Source of the DNA: Tillus elongatus
Taxonomy: Eukaryota; Arthropoda; Insecta; Coleoptera; Cleridae
Assembly (NCBI GenBank): GCA_964006375.1
Contig: OZ023266.1
Coordinates: forward strand, 64,916,946 to 64,980,945
Reading direction: 5' to 3'
DNA length: 64,000 bases
The notes under the pieces are model-generated. The model was not told where the DNA came from. It did no database searches and worked only from the letters and a program-made list of their open reading frames with translations. The translations under genes were made by a program, and so were the position numbers. Positions 21,972-33,848 of this stretch are shown here, piece after piece. Within the stretch, counting starts at the first letter, position 1. Every line of letters begins with the position of its first letter.

Positions 21972-22445
21972 TTTCTGGACGCCGCAAGTGCGTTATAGTA
22001 GTGAATTTTCATAAGAATTATAGACTATTACAACGACATATTAAAATTATTACATTAAACTTACAAGGACCTTAAAGATGGTTTTAGAGGTCCTAGTACG
22101 CGCACATTAGAAGAATTCTTTCGAAAGTGTTACCATCGATATCTCTCTATTATCAAAAAAATCGTGTAGTCTAGCTCAGAAAAAATGTCCAAAACTTAGT
22201 TTTATATGAAACTAGAAAATTAAAATTTGGTATATCTAGGTGATGTAAGTATCCTTAAAAGAAACTTGTATCATAAATCCCATTAAATTTGTGAAAGCTT
22301 TCCACAAGAAAACCTAATTTATATTTAGCAAAGTAAAATTGTTGCCAAATTATAAACGCAGCAGTTATTTTTCCTTATTAGTCTCTTGAATGATTGCGTT
22401 TCGGCCACCCTAATCAAATCGGCTATTCCAACAACTAAAAACTTT
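21972..22445 (+). mobile_element. Modular repeat family M, copy 1
   Basis: Starts with the shared terminal motif (TGGACGCCGCAAGTGCGTTA). It continues with the family R left module in reversed orientation relative to that end (AGGTCCTAGTACGCGCAC, GTGTTACCATCGATATCTC), then a family-specific part (AAGCTTTCCACAAGAAAAC, AATTATAAACGCAGCAGTTA). Closely parallel to 26643-27110 (+) and 24920-25345 (-). No coding capacity. Confidence 0.75.
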
Positions 22446-22489
22446 TTTTAAAACTCTGTTCACTTAGGTGAGCCATACACAAAAAAATT

Positions 22490-22803
22490 CGGGACGCAGC
22501 AAGTGCGTTATGGTAGTGAATTTTCATAAAAATGTTTTTAATAGCAAATATGTTTTTTTAAGAAAGCAGGCATCAAATTTGGTTACCAATATAATCTATA
22601 TAGTAAAAACAATGTGCCATGTTTCATCAAAATAACTTTATTGTTTGAAAATGTACAAAAATTTCCGAAAGTAAACTTAAATTGTTTCCGAAAAAAACTG
22701 GTTTCCTGGTCAATCTTATAGGTTAATAGCAAATTAGGCTATTCAAATTTGAAACATCTAATGAAAATTCGCTACCATAACGCACTTGCTGCGTCCCGAA
22801 TTT
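22490..22803. mobile_element. Modular repeat family N, best TIR copy
   Basis: About 314 bp. It begins CGGGACGCAGCAAGTGCG with TTATGGTAGTGAATTTTCAT and ends with the inverted complement ATGAAAATTCGCTACCATAA with CGCACTTGCTGCGTCCCG, giving terminal inverted repeats of about 37 bp. The interior has TTGTTTGAAAATGTACAAAA and CTGGTTTCCTGGTCAA. It is matched by 36030-36316 and partly by 13603-13906. No transposase. Confidence 0.85.
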
Positions 22804-23279
22804 CTTTTCTTAAAAAGGTGTATTATATTTGGATGGAAAATGCAAAAATGCAATAACATAGGGCGCGTTCGATTGAAAAAAAAAGAAAATTTTAATCACC
22901 AACTTATGGGCCACCTGTAATTTTGGAAATTTTTTTTTGTAGCTCTAGACACCTTATAATTAATGTATACATTTTTTTTCGTAACTTGCATAATAACGGA
23001 TATATTGATTTAATGATTTTTTACGAAAATTCAACAAAAATGATATACCATTAAACGATAAACTCTATAGCCAACACTACTGCCAAAGCATCAGAGAAAG
23101 GGTCTATTTGAAATGAATTTTCTGGGAATATTTTAGTAAAATGAAGGACAATGAATATTGAAACTGAGTTCAGGCTTTGTAAAACATTCTTCTTGAGAGA
23201 TTTACTTTCCATAGCTCATATTAGTTTCAGGTTCATTGCCTAAATATTACCAATTTTGACGTTTTATATCGCGACTTTG
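22804..23279. other. Non-coding interval
   Basis: AT-rich. A stretch near 22890-22990 (ACCAACTTATGGGCCACCTG, ACACCTTATAATTAA) has a diverged counterpart at 36385-36470, so it is repeat-derived. No gene. Confidence 0.5.
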
Positions 23280-23580
23280 ACGTTTTGAGGAAAACCCATT
23301 TTTTTAAATGCCTGGTACTTTTTTGCCCTTCAACCTACAGATCTAAATTTTGGTAGGTAGCTTACCTATAATGACATAAACCCGTGCACCAAATTTGTTT
23401 GCCCCTACTTTGTTAATTCCGGAGATATAATTTTTTTTAATGAAAACTCAAAATTTTCCCGGAAAACCTCATCCGATTTTCCTGACTAACGAACTTATCC
23501 AAGTCATTTACAAAAGGAAGGTACATGTCAACATGTCAACATAATCAAGATCGACCCATTAGTTTTTGAGTTATCGGTGT
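23280..23580 (-). repeat. Modular repeat family R, right-module fragment
   Basis: Contains AAAATTTTCCCGGAAAACC, GATTTTCCTGACTAACGAAC and TAGTTTTTGAGTTATCGGTG, the reverse of the right module of family R. No (AT)n array. Confidence 0.7.
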
Positions 23581-23583
23581 GAT

Positions 23584-23985
23584 ACATCTGGAAGACATGC
23601 ATTGAAGCGACCAAGTGGTTATGTACAATGCCTGACATACAGATTAGTTAACTGACATGCCTAGATTGATTCATACAACAGGCATAAATCATACCTAAAG
23701 AACATAAATAACACGCAAAAACACACTACCCGAACTAACAATCGAGAAATCTCGGTCACAAAATTCCCGAATGACAGATGAAATGAAATGTAAAATGTTC
23801 AAAATTACTATTTTTTTTACTGGGGCATTCAACAGATGTTTAAAATACACTATATCAGTAGCTTGATGTACGGCCTCAATTAAAGTTTTAGATTGAAAGT
23901 GTGGGATAATATAGTGGAAATGTAAACAAAATCGACTCACGTCTCCATAAAAATGATTTTAAATTTTAAAAAATGGTTTGTTCTA
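23584..23985. repeat. 400-bp repeat, copy 1 (SINE-like)
   Basis: Matches 24123-24525 in the same orientation. Shared blocks are GAAGCGACCAAGTGGTTA and GAAACGATTTAGTGGTTA, then TTCATACAACAGGYATAAAT, CAGTGGAAATGTAAACAAAATC and CTCYATAAAAATSATTTTAA. The start, with AGTGGTTA and a possible B-box remnant, may be tRNA-derived. Confidence 0.65.
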
Positions 23986-24122
23986 TATTGCTGGTATATT
24001 TTTGAAAGTATTAGAGTAATTGGAATGAGCCTTTACATGTGGTAATTGTGTAAGTAAACCTATAGTGTCAATTGTAAGTAATTTGGATCACAAAATTTAG
24101 AGTTTTTCCTAATTAAAAATAA

Positions 24123-24525
24123 AATCTGAAAGACATCCGTTGAAACGATTTAGTGGTTAAAGTGCAACGCCTGGCAGACACGGTAGTTAACTGCCATGCG
24201 AAGATTTATTCATACAACAGGTATAAATAATACATTAACACTAACCAAACAAAATAAATAAGTCATAAAGCATACTACCCGAACCAACAATTGTGAAATA
24301 TCGGCCATAAATATGGAAAATGGCAGACGACATCATATAAAAAAATTCCAAGTGATTATTTTTAACTGAAGCATTTGATCAATTTTTAAACTACACTATA
24401 TTTGTAGCTTGATAAACGGCCCCAAATACACTTTTACACTGACAGTGTAGCCTAATTCAGTGGAAATGTAAACAAAATCATGTTATGTCTCTATAAAAAT
24501 CATTTTAAAACAGTTTACCCTTTCA
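24123..24525. repeat. 400-bp repeat, copy 2 (SINE-like)
   Basis: Second copy of the repeat at 23584, offset about 540 bp. Divergence is considerable, so the duplication is old. Confidence 0.65.
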
Positions 24526-24671
24526 TCTTTAAACTTAAACATAAGACCTTATCTAAGATCGAGACAGTCCTTGAATGTATTTCAAGTGACAATTCTACTA
24601 ATTCTGTAATTAATTGTTACGTTTACTTTTAATATAATATAAAATATCCCGGTGCATGGAGCTGGCGTCAA

Positions 24672-24765
24672 GTATCGTCTAAACAATGCGTTAGTACCTC
24701 AGATGGTTCATTGATAGTGTGCTTGTCTTCTAAGCAGAAGGTTCCGAATGTATCGTGTTTTTGTT
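24672..24765 (+). repeat. tRNA-like sequence, probably a SINE head
   Basis: CCTCAGATGGTTCATTGATA resembles a D-arm region. TGCTT, GTCTTCT, AAGCA form a 5-bp stem with a 7-base loop like an anticodon arm, and AAGGTTCCGAATG is close to a B box. The acceptor stem does not close convincingly, so I do not call a functional tRNA gene. Confidence 0.35.
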
Positions 24766-24919
24766 TTACTTTGACATTTGGAGAAAAAATAGTGTACAGA
24801 TTTCATACGCTTTGAACAGCATTTCATTTTTTTTAAACGCCTGAATAACTTACCTTTGAGTCTAGAATTAGAATTTTCAGCAGACATTGATGCAGACATG
24901 TTGATATTATAAAAACCGG

Positions 24920-25345
24920 TTTGATTAGGTTCAGGCGATTAATAAGGAAAAATAAATGATACGTTTATAGTTTGGCAGATACTTCACTTTTCTAAATGTG
25001 AATTAAGTTTCCTTCTGGAAATATTTTTTAACTTTAATGAAATTTATATTACAAGTTTCTTTTAAAGAGACTTACACTTATATTTTATAGCTTAATATAA
25101 AATTGAGTTCTGGGGATTGTTCTCAAAAGTGGTTGAAAGACAAAATTTTTGATAATGGAGATATATTGTTGGTAACACTTTCGACAGAATTCTTTAAATG
25201 TGCGCGTGTTATGACCTCTAAAATTGATCTTCAAGGTCTGTGTAAGTTCAAAGTATTAATATTAGTAATATGCCGTATAATAATAGTGTACAATTCTTAC
25301 GAAAATTCACTACTAAAGCGCACTTACTGCATCCCGATTTTTTTT
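24920..25345 (-). mobile_element. Modular repeat family M, copy 2
   Basis: Reverse orientation of 21972-22445. It contains GTAACACTTTCGACAGAATT, AAATGTGCGCGTGTTATGAC, and ends with the terminal motif AAAATTCACTACTAAAGCGC then TACTGCATCCCGA. Confidence 0.72.
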
Positions 25346-25379
25346 CTTTTAGCTTAGAGATCTAGATCTTGATATAAAT

Positions 25380-25620
25380 ATTACATTTTATAATATACAC
25401 CTACGTGACAAATTTTGTTCACACGGCTTTTCTATTTCTGAGGATACAAAAACTTTTCGAAAGAAAATCCAAACATTTTCCCGGAAAGACTGGCCTGATT
25501 CTCCTGGCTAACAAATTTGTCCAAGCCACCTGCAGAGGGCAGATACTCACCGCATCTGATTAAGGTTGGCGTATTATTTACTAAAATATCGGTGTAACAT
25601 ATATACATATAAATATACAG
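25380..25620. repeat. Family R right-module fragment
   Basis: Contains TTCGAAAGAAAATCCAAAC, ATTTTCCCGGAAAGAC and CTCCTGGCTAACAAATTTG. Diverged and without its array. Confidence 0.55.
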
Positions 25621-26640
25621 ATCTCCTCATTAGCGACCTTTTCTAAGAAAATTTGCTCAAATTGCTCTTAACCTTTGATACTTCCATGCTTCAATTGGCG
25701 CAGCTTTTGTTGACTTTTAGTTAATATGTGCCCAACTAGAAATTAGCTTATACACCATAGTAAGTCCTTTTAGATGCCACTTACTTAATATGCTGTTTTT
25801 GATGCTGCTTCTGGTCTTTTAAATTCACCTCAAGCAAACTGCTAAAGGTTGAAACGCAAGGAAAATAATAATGTCATTTGAGATATTCAAAGTTTTTTTA
25901 TTTTAAATTTTCTGTATTAAACACCAAAGGCTTCAGGATAAAATGTGTATGGATGTAGTTTTACTTAGACTTAATTCACCTTTGTACGTTTCTTTGTCAG
26001 TTATCATAAAATGTGCTGGATTATACAGGTTTGTAACGACTTTGGTTCCGTCAAAATTTCAATAGACCAAATTATATATTCCAAGTGAAACAATCAAGCG
26101 AGACAAATGTAAATTTTAAGACGCCTGTTTGGTATATAAGCCACTGACCGCGGCTCATTAATAAAACATCGAAGAAATACTGCTTTAGCTTTAGTTATTC
26201 TCCACTTACTAAAAACGACTAAAAGTTTCAAAAGACAGCGGCCGTCGAGTATAAAAAAACAGAGTACGGAATACTTTCTCTTAAGCAAACAGTCTGATCA
26301 TTCAAATAACGCTTATAAAGTCTGCAACTCTGATTACAGATTCAATTATTAATTTCATTCAACTTTTCTTTTGTTTGGACACGTGTCAAACTTACCAAAA
26401 AAAGCTTCGTTAGTTGCTTTCAAAACTCTAACCGTAAACGATTCGTTTAATTAATTACAACATCGTTGAAAACGGCAATTTATCAGCTCAACTTTGCGAG
26501 ACTGGTTATTACATATTTGTCAATTCAGAACTTCGGGGGTACATTTGTTATGAATTTGCTTGATAAGGCACACTATTGATCAACCAAACGTCGTTTTTTC
26601 ACCTGATTCACCATCAAGCAGCTTCCTTAAAATTCTAAAA
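25621..26640. other. Non-coding interval, about 1 kb
   Basis: I see no gene, repeat unit or transposon motif here. It could be unique host intergenic or intronic DNA. Confidence 0.4.
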
Positions 26641-26642
26641 TT

Positions 26643-27110
26643 TCTGGACGCAGCAACTTCGTTATAGTAGTGAATTTTTACAAGAATGGTACACTATTAG
26701 TACGTCATATTATACTGTACATTTAAACAAACCTCGAAGGTCGGTTTTGGAGGTCCTAATACGCACTCCTTTAAATAATTTTTTTGAAAGTGTTACCATA
26801 GATGTCCGTCTATTATCATAATTTTGTGAAAATTTTATGTTCTAGCTCCTTTTAAGAAAAAGACTTTAAATGCCCAAAACTCAATTTTATATGAAGCTTG
26901 AAAATAAGGAATTGTCATATTTAGGTACTGCAAGTCTCTTTAAAAAAATTGTATTGCAAATTTCAATCAAGTTACAGAAGCTTTCCAGAAGAAAACTTTA
27001 TTCATATTTAGAAAAGGAATGTTTCTGCTAAATTATAAACGTGGCAACTATTTTTTCTTATTAATCCCCTGGAAGATTTTGTTTGAGTCAACATAATGGA
27101 ACCGGATTTT
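26643..27110 (+). mobile_element. Modular repeat family M, copy 3
   Basis: Starts CTGGACGCAGCAACTTCG, then GTTTTGGAGGTCCTAATACG, GAAAGTGTTACCATAGATG, CAGAAGCTTTCCAGAAGAAAA and ATTATAAACGTGGCAAC. Direct counterpart of copy 1. Confidence 0.75.
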
Positions 27111-27284
27111 TAACAACAAAATAAGTTTTCCAAAAACAAATTCTCTATTCGTGATTTTCTTAATGAAAATTTACTAATATCAACAATAAAAAAATGTCTG
27201 CTGAAAATTATAATTTTAGACGCAACCTCAGATTTAGCCTCGTTTCGGTGAATTTTCTTAAAAAAAATCACTAATGAGATCTGT

Positions 27285-27288
<4 letters not shown>

Positions 27289-27346
<58 letters not shown>
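27289..27346. repeat. (AT)n microsatellite
   Basis: AT dinucleotides after ATCACTAATGAGATCTGTG, a weak echo of the family R left end. Confidence 0.97.
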
Positions 27347-27349
<3 letters not shown>

Positions 27350-27572
27350 ATTATTATTTAAAGTACATAAAGATTAAATGAATTAAAAAAGGAACTTACA
27401 TAACAAATGTAGTTTAAGTAAGAACAGCTAAATAGGTATAACGCGATAAATTTGGAAAAGGAATAAGACAAGTACAAATGCAATTACCAAATGTTAAAGA
27501 ATCAAAATATGTATACAAGCTTCACAATAAAGAGACCATTTGTAACTTACTGATTGATATCTCTCAGAAAAG

Positions 27573-27714
<142 letters not shown>

Positions 27715-27772
27715 GATGGAAAAAGTTTCCACATCTTGTGCATATAGGGCTTTTAATGCATCCATGTATAAT

Positions 27773-27822
27773 TAAGTGCGTTATGGTAGTGAATTATCAT
27801 AAAAATGTTCTTAATAGCATAG
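27773..27822 (+). repeat. Solo terminal motif of the modular family
   Basis: TAAGTGCGTTATGGTAGTGA followed by ATTATCATAAAAATG and TTCTTAATAGCAT, matching the start of the 22490 copy. The rest of that element is absent. Confidence 0.7.
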
Positions 27823-27829
27823 AGAGATT

Positions 27830-28012
27830 GTACAATTGTGCTAAGCAAGTTTAATGCCGTCAGTGTCGTATACCATCCGACGTTAGGCACCCAAAACATT
27901 CCCATCCTACTTACAAAAACACATTAGTTAGGGTAACATTTTCAAATACGAGGTAGAACTGTTTCTTAGCTTTGTTGATTGGCCAAAGCAGTGGAAATAG
28001 GTAGACGTCAAG
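27830..28012 (+). mobile_element. SINE fragment (3' half)
   Basis: Matches the body and 3' part of the SINE: TAAGCAAGTTTAATGCCGTC, CCCATCCTACTTACAAAAAC, GAGGTAGAACTG, TTGATTGGCCAAAGCAG, GTAGACGTCAAG. The tRNA-like head is missing. Confidence 0.65.
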
Positions 28013-28066
28013 AAAAGGACGTCACAGAAAGGGAAGACACACAAACACTTACTCACACATCTTATA

Positions 28067-30985
28067 CAGTGTGTCCGAAATTGGTGATGCATATATTGCG
28101 ATCTCCGAAACTGTTAGAGATAGGAAAACGGTTAAATGGGAAAAGTTTTAGACAATTCTGTTTGTAATTGAATGCCGTTTAGTTTAGGATTTTATCTCTT
28201 TTGGTTTTTACGATATTTGAAAAAAAACTAGAATGACGCATTTTCGAAAATACCCTGTATTTTCTTTATTTATGAAAATTTCTGAAATCTGTAAAAACTT
28301 TTTACGTAGGAAACGCCTGCGTAGTCAGATTTCATGTCCAACGTTTCGATAGTTTGGAACCATCATCAACTTTGTTTTTTTCATATGGGCGCCATATTGG
28401 ATTTTCACGGTTTTTAAAAGCCCCTGTTTTTGCCTTTAAAAATATGTATCACATTTAGTTAAAAAAGTTAGATTATGGGTTGAAAAACAAAAAAATATGA
28501 TTTTGTTGCGAATTTGGCAACGTCGCACGAAGAAACACTCACACTTAAGGTGATTCTACTGCATTTAATCTCTCAACCACCATTAAGAACAACATATCAT
28601 TATAAGTAATATTTTCTCTTATGTGAAAATCTTTTGAAAACATAGAAATTACCCTTTTTGAAATTTTAACAAAAAAAGAAAGGAAAAAAAACAATAATGT
28701 GTTAAATGACATAATAATTACCAAAATAAAATGTCTAATTTAACGTTCAAAATGCGACCTATTTTTTTATCACCGATTTGGTAACACGATGAATTGTGTT
28801 ACGGTTAACATTGGACAGAACATCCCGCGTTCGCTGTTCGAGGACTTCTCTGCTTTCTGGGAGATCAAATTCATAGATTTCGTTGTTAACATGTCCCCAC
28901 AAATAAAAATCGAATGGAGTCAGGTTGGAAGACGTCGCTGGCCACCGCACCGGGGCACTGTTAGATATTATTCTTTCACCAAATGTCTCAGATAAAAAAA
29001 ATGTACTTCCCTGGAATTATGGGCGGGGCAGCCGTCATGTTCAAACCATACATTACGGAACTCATTATCTGCGAGAACTTCCATAATTGATGGTACTATT
29101 TCATTTTGCAACATTGCAAGTTATCTTTGTCCTGTCAATGTTTGATCATAAATAAAAGGCCCAATTAGTTGATTTCCTATTAAAATAAAATAGTTTAATT
29201 TCTTCTTACGATAGGAATATTAAAATAATTCAAAGGATGGAAGAATAATTATTTTTCAGAACAAAGCGAAAAATATCTCATCATACATTCCACACCAAAC
29301 ATTAAAGCCAAATCGAACTTGCAATCTACACTGTTCCCGCAGCTGAGGGTTTTCGGTAGCCCAATAATGACAATTATGCCTGTTGAATATTCCGAAATTT
29401 GTAACATAATCTTCGTCCGTCCATACAATATTATTTTCAAAGTTCAAATTATCTTGAAAGTTTCCCTGGTATCAGTTGCAAAAAGTTACTCTTCTGTTAA
29501 AATAACCTTCTCGAAATCCGTGTACGATGGTGGGCTTATACGGACGATAATGTTGTTTTTTCAAAACGCCGTGAACTGTTGACTTAGCAATATGTAGCTC
29601 CCTGCCAGCAATCTTTGTATAGGACATAGGATTCTCATGAAAATATTCTTGAATACTTCTGTCACGATTTTCACTATGCTTCTCATAATTCTTAGACCGA
29701 GGTTTCCCAAAAGCTCCGAATTCAAGTAAATTTATAGTAAGTTATAGAGTAATACCTTTTGTTGGGTTGTCGTCTATCCGGGTAATTTTCCAAATAATTG
29801 TTAACAGCCTTATCCGCATTCTTTTTATTTCTAATATATGATACTAACATATCAAACCTTTCTTCATTCGAGAAATTTTCTGCCATTCTGAACACTAGAC
29901 CCGAGCCAAGACATAAAACGCGTTTAAATAAAGACAAGCGTTCACAGTTCTGACAGAAGTCGTGACAGATTTAAAAATTTTCATTCGTCTAAAATCCAAA
30001 GCATACTAGAGCATTAATGTATGACGGATAAATATATTTCATCAAATTATTTACTGAACTTTTGGTTATTCCGAATATTTAAATGATTTTTGGGTCATCT
30101 TGGTGTTCTGAGAAATAATAATCCAATTCGTTCATGTATTTTTCAAAAGCTATGGCTTTTTTGACGTTATTTTCTGTTGCACGGTACGAGTGTGATATAT
30201 CATAAACAATGTTAACTGTAACACAATTGATCGAGTTACCAGATCGGCGATAAAAAAATGTGCGAAATGTATGGAAGAAAATGGGTAACATTTTGAACAT
30301 TAAATTAGACATTTTATTTTGGTAATTATTATGTAATTTGACACATTATTGTTCTTTCCTTTCTTTTTTGTGTTAAAATTTCAAAAACGGTAATTTCTAT
30401 GTTTTCAAAAGATTTACACATAGGAGAAACTATTACTTATTAGGATATGTTGTTACTAATTGTAGTTAAGAGATTAAATGCAGTAGAATCACCTTAAGTG
30501 TGAGTTTTTCTTCGTGCGACGTTGCCAAATTCGTAACAAAATCATATTTTTTCGTTTTTCAACCCAAAACCTAACTTTTTTCACTAAGTGCGATACATAT
30601 TTGTAAAGGCAAAAACAGGGGCTTTTCAAAACCGTGAAAATCCAATATGCCGCCTATATGAAAAAAAAGTTGATGATGGTTCCAAACTATCGAAACGTTG
30701 GAAATAAAATCTGACTACACAGAGGTTTCCTACGTAAAAAAGTTGCTATGAGAAAGTTTTTACAGATTTCAGCAATTTTCATAAATAAAGAAAATACAGG
30801 GTATTTTCGAAAATGCATCATTTTAGTTTTTTCCAATAGCGTAAAAATCAGAACACATAAAATCGTAAACTAAACAGCATTCAATTACAAATATAATTGT
30901 CTAAAACTTTCCCTATTTAACCGCTTTCCTATTTCTAACAGTTTCGGAGCTCGCAATACATGCATCACTAATTTCGGGCACACTG
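28067..30985 (-). mobile_element. Element B: long-TIR Tc1/mariner-like transposon (2.9 kb)
   Basis: The left end CAGTGTGTCCGAAATTGG and the right end (reversed) CAGTGTGCCCGAAATTAG are each next to TA (28065-28066 and 30986-30987), the expected TA target duplication. The inverted repeats are very long: about 28067-28813 against 30208-30985. They share, for example, TTGGCAACGTCGCACGAAG and ACCATCATCAACTTT with their reverse forms. The transposase lies between them on the minus strand, and its C-terminal codons extend into the left inverted repeat. Confidence 0.88.
28759..29890 (-). pseudogene. Transposase of element B (frameshifted)
   Basis: The N-terminal DUF4817-type domain reads NFSNEERFDMLVSYIRNKKN, then YLENYPDRRQPN (from 29887). 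The second HTH reads YFHENPMSYTKIAGRELHIA and STVHGVLKKQHYRPYKPTIV. Catalytic region: IVWTDEDYVTNFG (first Asp), RFGFNVWCG, NQLIGPF, VWFEHDGCPAHNSREV (second Asp intact), and SSNLTPFDFYLWGHVNNEIY (third acidic site, normally SPDL, altered). It ends VTKSVIKK at 28759. The RF-x-NVWCG and NQLIGP parts are separated by about 100 bp ending TTTTAATAG. This fits an intron at the same place as in element A, but its start reads ATGAGA where GTGAGA would be expected, so splicing may be lost. Several frameshifts; inactive. Confidence 0.82.
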
Positions 30986-30987
30986 TA

Positions 30988-31626
30988 TGTTACAACCAAC
31001 ATATTATAAAATCGTCTGTTATTTCAAAACACAAGACAAAGAAAATTAAAACGCCATTCTTATAACTCGACTGTAAAACATAAGATATAACATTCACTGT
31101 ATCAAGTGATTATAAAAATTTCATTCTTTCTGCGAATGATAAGCCTGTTTTTTATCTCTCTGGAGTAGTACAAACTTTAAGAAGAAGCAATATTGATGAA
31201 TAAATGAAAATGATGACAAAACAAAATTGTAAGAGCTTTTAATTACTTAGAGTAAATTAGCAAATCTCTGCTTTTTCAGGTAGTCGCAAGCAGATAGATT
31301 TCAAATGTTTTCAATAAATAAACAAGCGCTTCAATCTTGTTCTTGTTGTTCTTAACATAATTTATACAGTTCCCATCAAAAACAATGCAAGCAGGTTATA
31401 CATTATTTAAACATTTTTTGGAAAACGTTTGTGCAGGTAGACTTTTAAGGGTGATACCTTTTTGTGCGAACATCAAAGCTTTTACTTTATCCTTGTACAC
31501 TGGGTGGCTACCCACTCTTTAATTTTAATTTTACACGGCACGTGGGAGTCGAGTGTGTAATATTATTTATGTATGTTATTAGTTACACTGCGCTAGTTTC
31601 AATAAATCTTCGACAATAGCTTCATT
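30988..31626. other. Non-coding interval
   Basis: Nothing recognised. Confidence 0.4.
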
Positions 31627-31720
31627 TCACTGCATCTTACAGTTCGACTGTGTGAATGATTCCTCGGCGCAGGGACAAATTCCTCCACTACAAATAAGGC
31701 TTCCACCATGCTGACAGGAA
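31627..31720 (-). CDS. Candidate terminal exon of a cysteine-rich EB-module-like protein
   Basis: On the minus strand an acceptor-like CTATTTTATACAG (AG at 31722-31721) opens a short frame: SCQHGGSLICSGGICPC then AEESFTQSNCKMQ and TGA at 31629-31627. The spacing C-x7-C-x4-C-x-C-x10-C with Gly-Gly before a Cys resembles the EB/EGF-like modules in secreted or membrane-anchored proteins of arthropods and nematodes. Only this exon is visible; I could not find a partner exon upstream within the next 1.7 kb. It may be the last exon of a host gene, an old pseudo-exon, or chance. Function is not assigned. Confidence 0.33.
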
Positions 31721-33468
31721 CTGTATAAAATAGCATGTATCCTATTTCCGGAGATTTTCGTTAATATTGCTCGTCCTAAAAATCAAGATGCCATATATAC
31801 AGGCACTCCCAAATAATGGCTAAATTGGAAAATATTTAAACTGCCCTAACTCATTTTTTTCAAATGGAACACTATTTTTTATGAACGAAAAGTGAAGGGA
31901 ATGCCCCTCTCCTTCAACTTTTATAAAATACTCGCTTTATCTAAATACTCTATTTTTGGAAATATTTACATTTATAGTGGCATACCATGAATCATGTAGG
32001 GATCATTTTTATTATTTTCTCAGCTTTTATTTGGTTCTATTATCCGATCAGGGTATGTGATTATTTAAACCAACTTTGGTACAAAAAAGGTAAAAATAAT
32101 TGTTCTCACAAATATTATTATATATAAATTGTTCTCACAAATGTCAAATAAAATTCACAGTGTCAGTCTTAAATGATATTCTTATTTTTGACAGCTTGTA
32201 ACATAAAAATATGAGTATATCTTCGCTCATATTTCTCTTCACTTTTTTTGGCTTAAATTTCCGTAAGATTCGCTTAGATTTTGTACGTTAAAACAATAAC
32301 TGTTTTACATAACTTTGTTTAACTTTAGTAGCAGATTAGCTAAGTATATCATTTAAATTGTGTGTATTTTTTAGCCAATTTTTTGCGTGAAAAAATATTT
32401 AGGTAGTTTTTGCAGAAAGTTTTTTTATTAGAAATCATATTTTTTTAAGACTGATAAATGTTAAAAATGTCATTGGTTAGAAAATGTATTCAAATTTTCA
32501 AAAGCGTCACCAGATTTGGAGCTTTCTACTTAGTTTTGATCACTCTCGCTGCGATGGATTTCTCGAACTTTATTCTTCTTAGCTGTGGTTTGATTTTGAT
32601 TTTTTTTAAGGCATTTGCTCAACTTTTCTCGTCTTCTTTTCTATATTCTGTTGAATTATTTGTCCAATAGTAGATAATATATGCGGAATCTTGAGCACAA
32701 AAATGCACAAATTTCAAAACGCTCATTTTTGAAATCTCCACTTCTTTAGCCATGCCCATTTGCCGGAAATTGACCATGAAGGCTAAAAGCAGCCATTTTC
32801 ATGTCAAAAACGTCCATCTTGTACCAATTTAGCCATGCAGAGCATTTTACCCACTTCATAGATTCACCCATGGGAGTACTGAACCAAAAAGTCTAAGGTG
32901 ATTATGCCCAAAACTGATCAGGGTCAGTCAGAGCTATTCGTGTCTGGTTAATTTGAATTCAGGAAAATCATATGTTTCCCAACGCCTAACAGCTAAATGT
33001 TAGGTTCCCACGTGTTGGCGCCAGTTTTATATCAAGTGACTTTTTTCTACGGAATTTTTCTGCCCTGATTTACATATGCGTCGTGGTCGGACACTATTTA
33101 ATTCTGTTAAAAAAAATGTAGGTATTAAGTAAGATTCGAACCTCTGTATATCAGGCTGTAAGTCCAAATTTTAAACTCAAATTCAACAAGCTTTATTATC
33201 TAATATAGTTTAAATACAAAAATATGTACAGGTTTAAATAAAATATGTTACAATGCTCCAGCTATAAAGATAATACAATGTCGTCTAACTTAATCTCGTA
33301 GAATTTTCTTATGAGGTAGTTTCCTAATTACGTAAGGTCTAACATTATCTATGTTTATTTTATTTATTATTATTATTATTATAAAGGGAAAAAGCTATGG
33401 TAAAAAAAATGTAAGTCCGAAGCTAAGACCACTGAGTCAAAGCGACACTTGTGTGAAAGTGATGATGA
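31721..33468. other. Non-coding interval, about 1.7 kb
   Basis: No firm gene. At 31798 TACAGGCACTCCCAAATAAT looks like a weak Tc1/mariner-type terminus after TA, but no partner end was found. A small (ATT)n tract lies at about 33358-33381. Confidence 0.4.
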
Positions 33469-33848
33469 ATCTCCTAAACAGGTAATCCGATCATATTCAA
33501 ATTTCACAGAAATATTGAAATGAGCAAGTGGTTTAGTCGTTATGAGAACTGGTGCAATTACACCCCTGCAAGGGTGTAAACTACCCCCACCCCAAACTTT
33601 TTTTATCGTATTTATTTCTCTGGCCGTTAGATAAATAACGCGTTCATTTTTTTTTCAGAAACCGATCTTTTTCTAATTTTTTTTTACTTTTGTCAAATTT
33701 TGCTTACGCTTTTAGTTTTTGCGCAAAATAGCTTTCAAGTTGAAGTTTGATGGAGAAATACAATACTTCATAAAATGTTTATTTATTAACCATAGAAACA
33801 ATAAGAAAAGTAAAATTCGTGTAAAGTTTAAATTGAAACAAATTAAAT

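Noticed and set aside
24672..24765. Functional tRNA gene
   Set aside because: A plausible anticodon arm and B box, but the acceptor stem does not close, so a SINE head or pseudo-tRNA is more likely.
32458..32670. 70-codon hydrophobic plus-strand ORF
   Set aside because: Composition follows T-rich DNA; no conserved motif or context.
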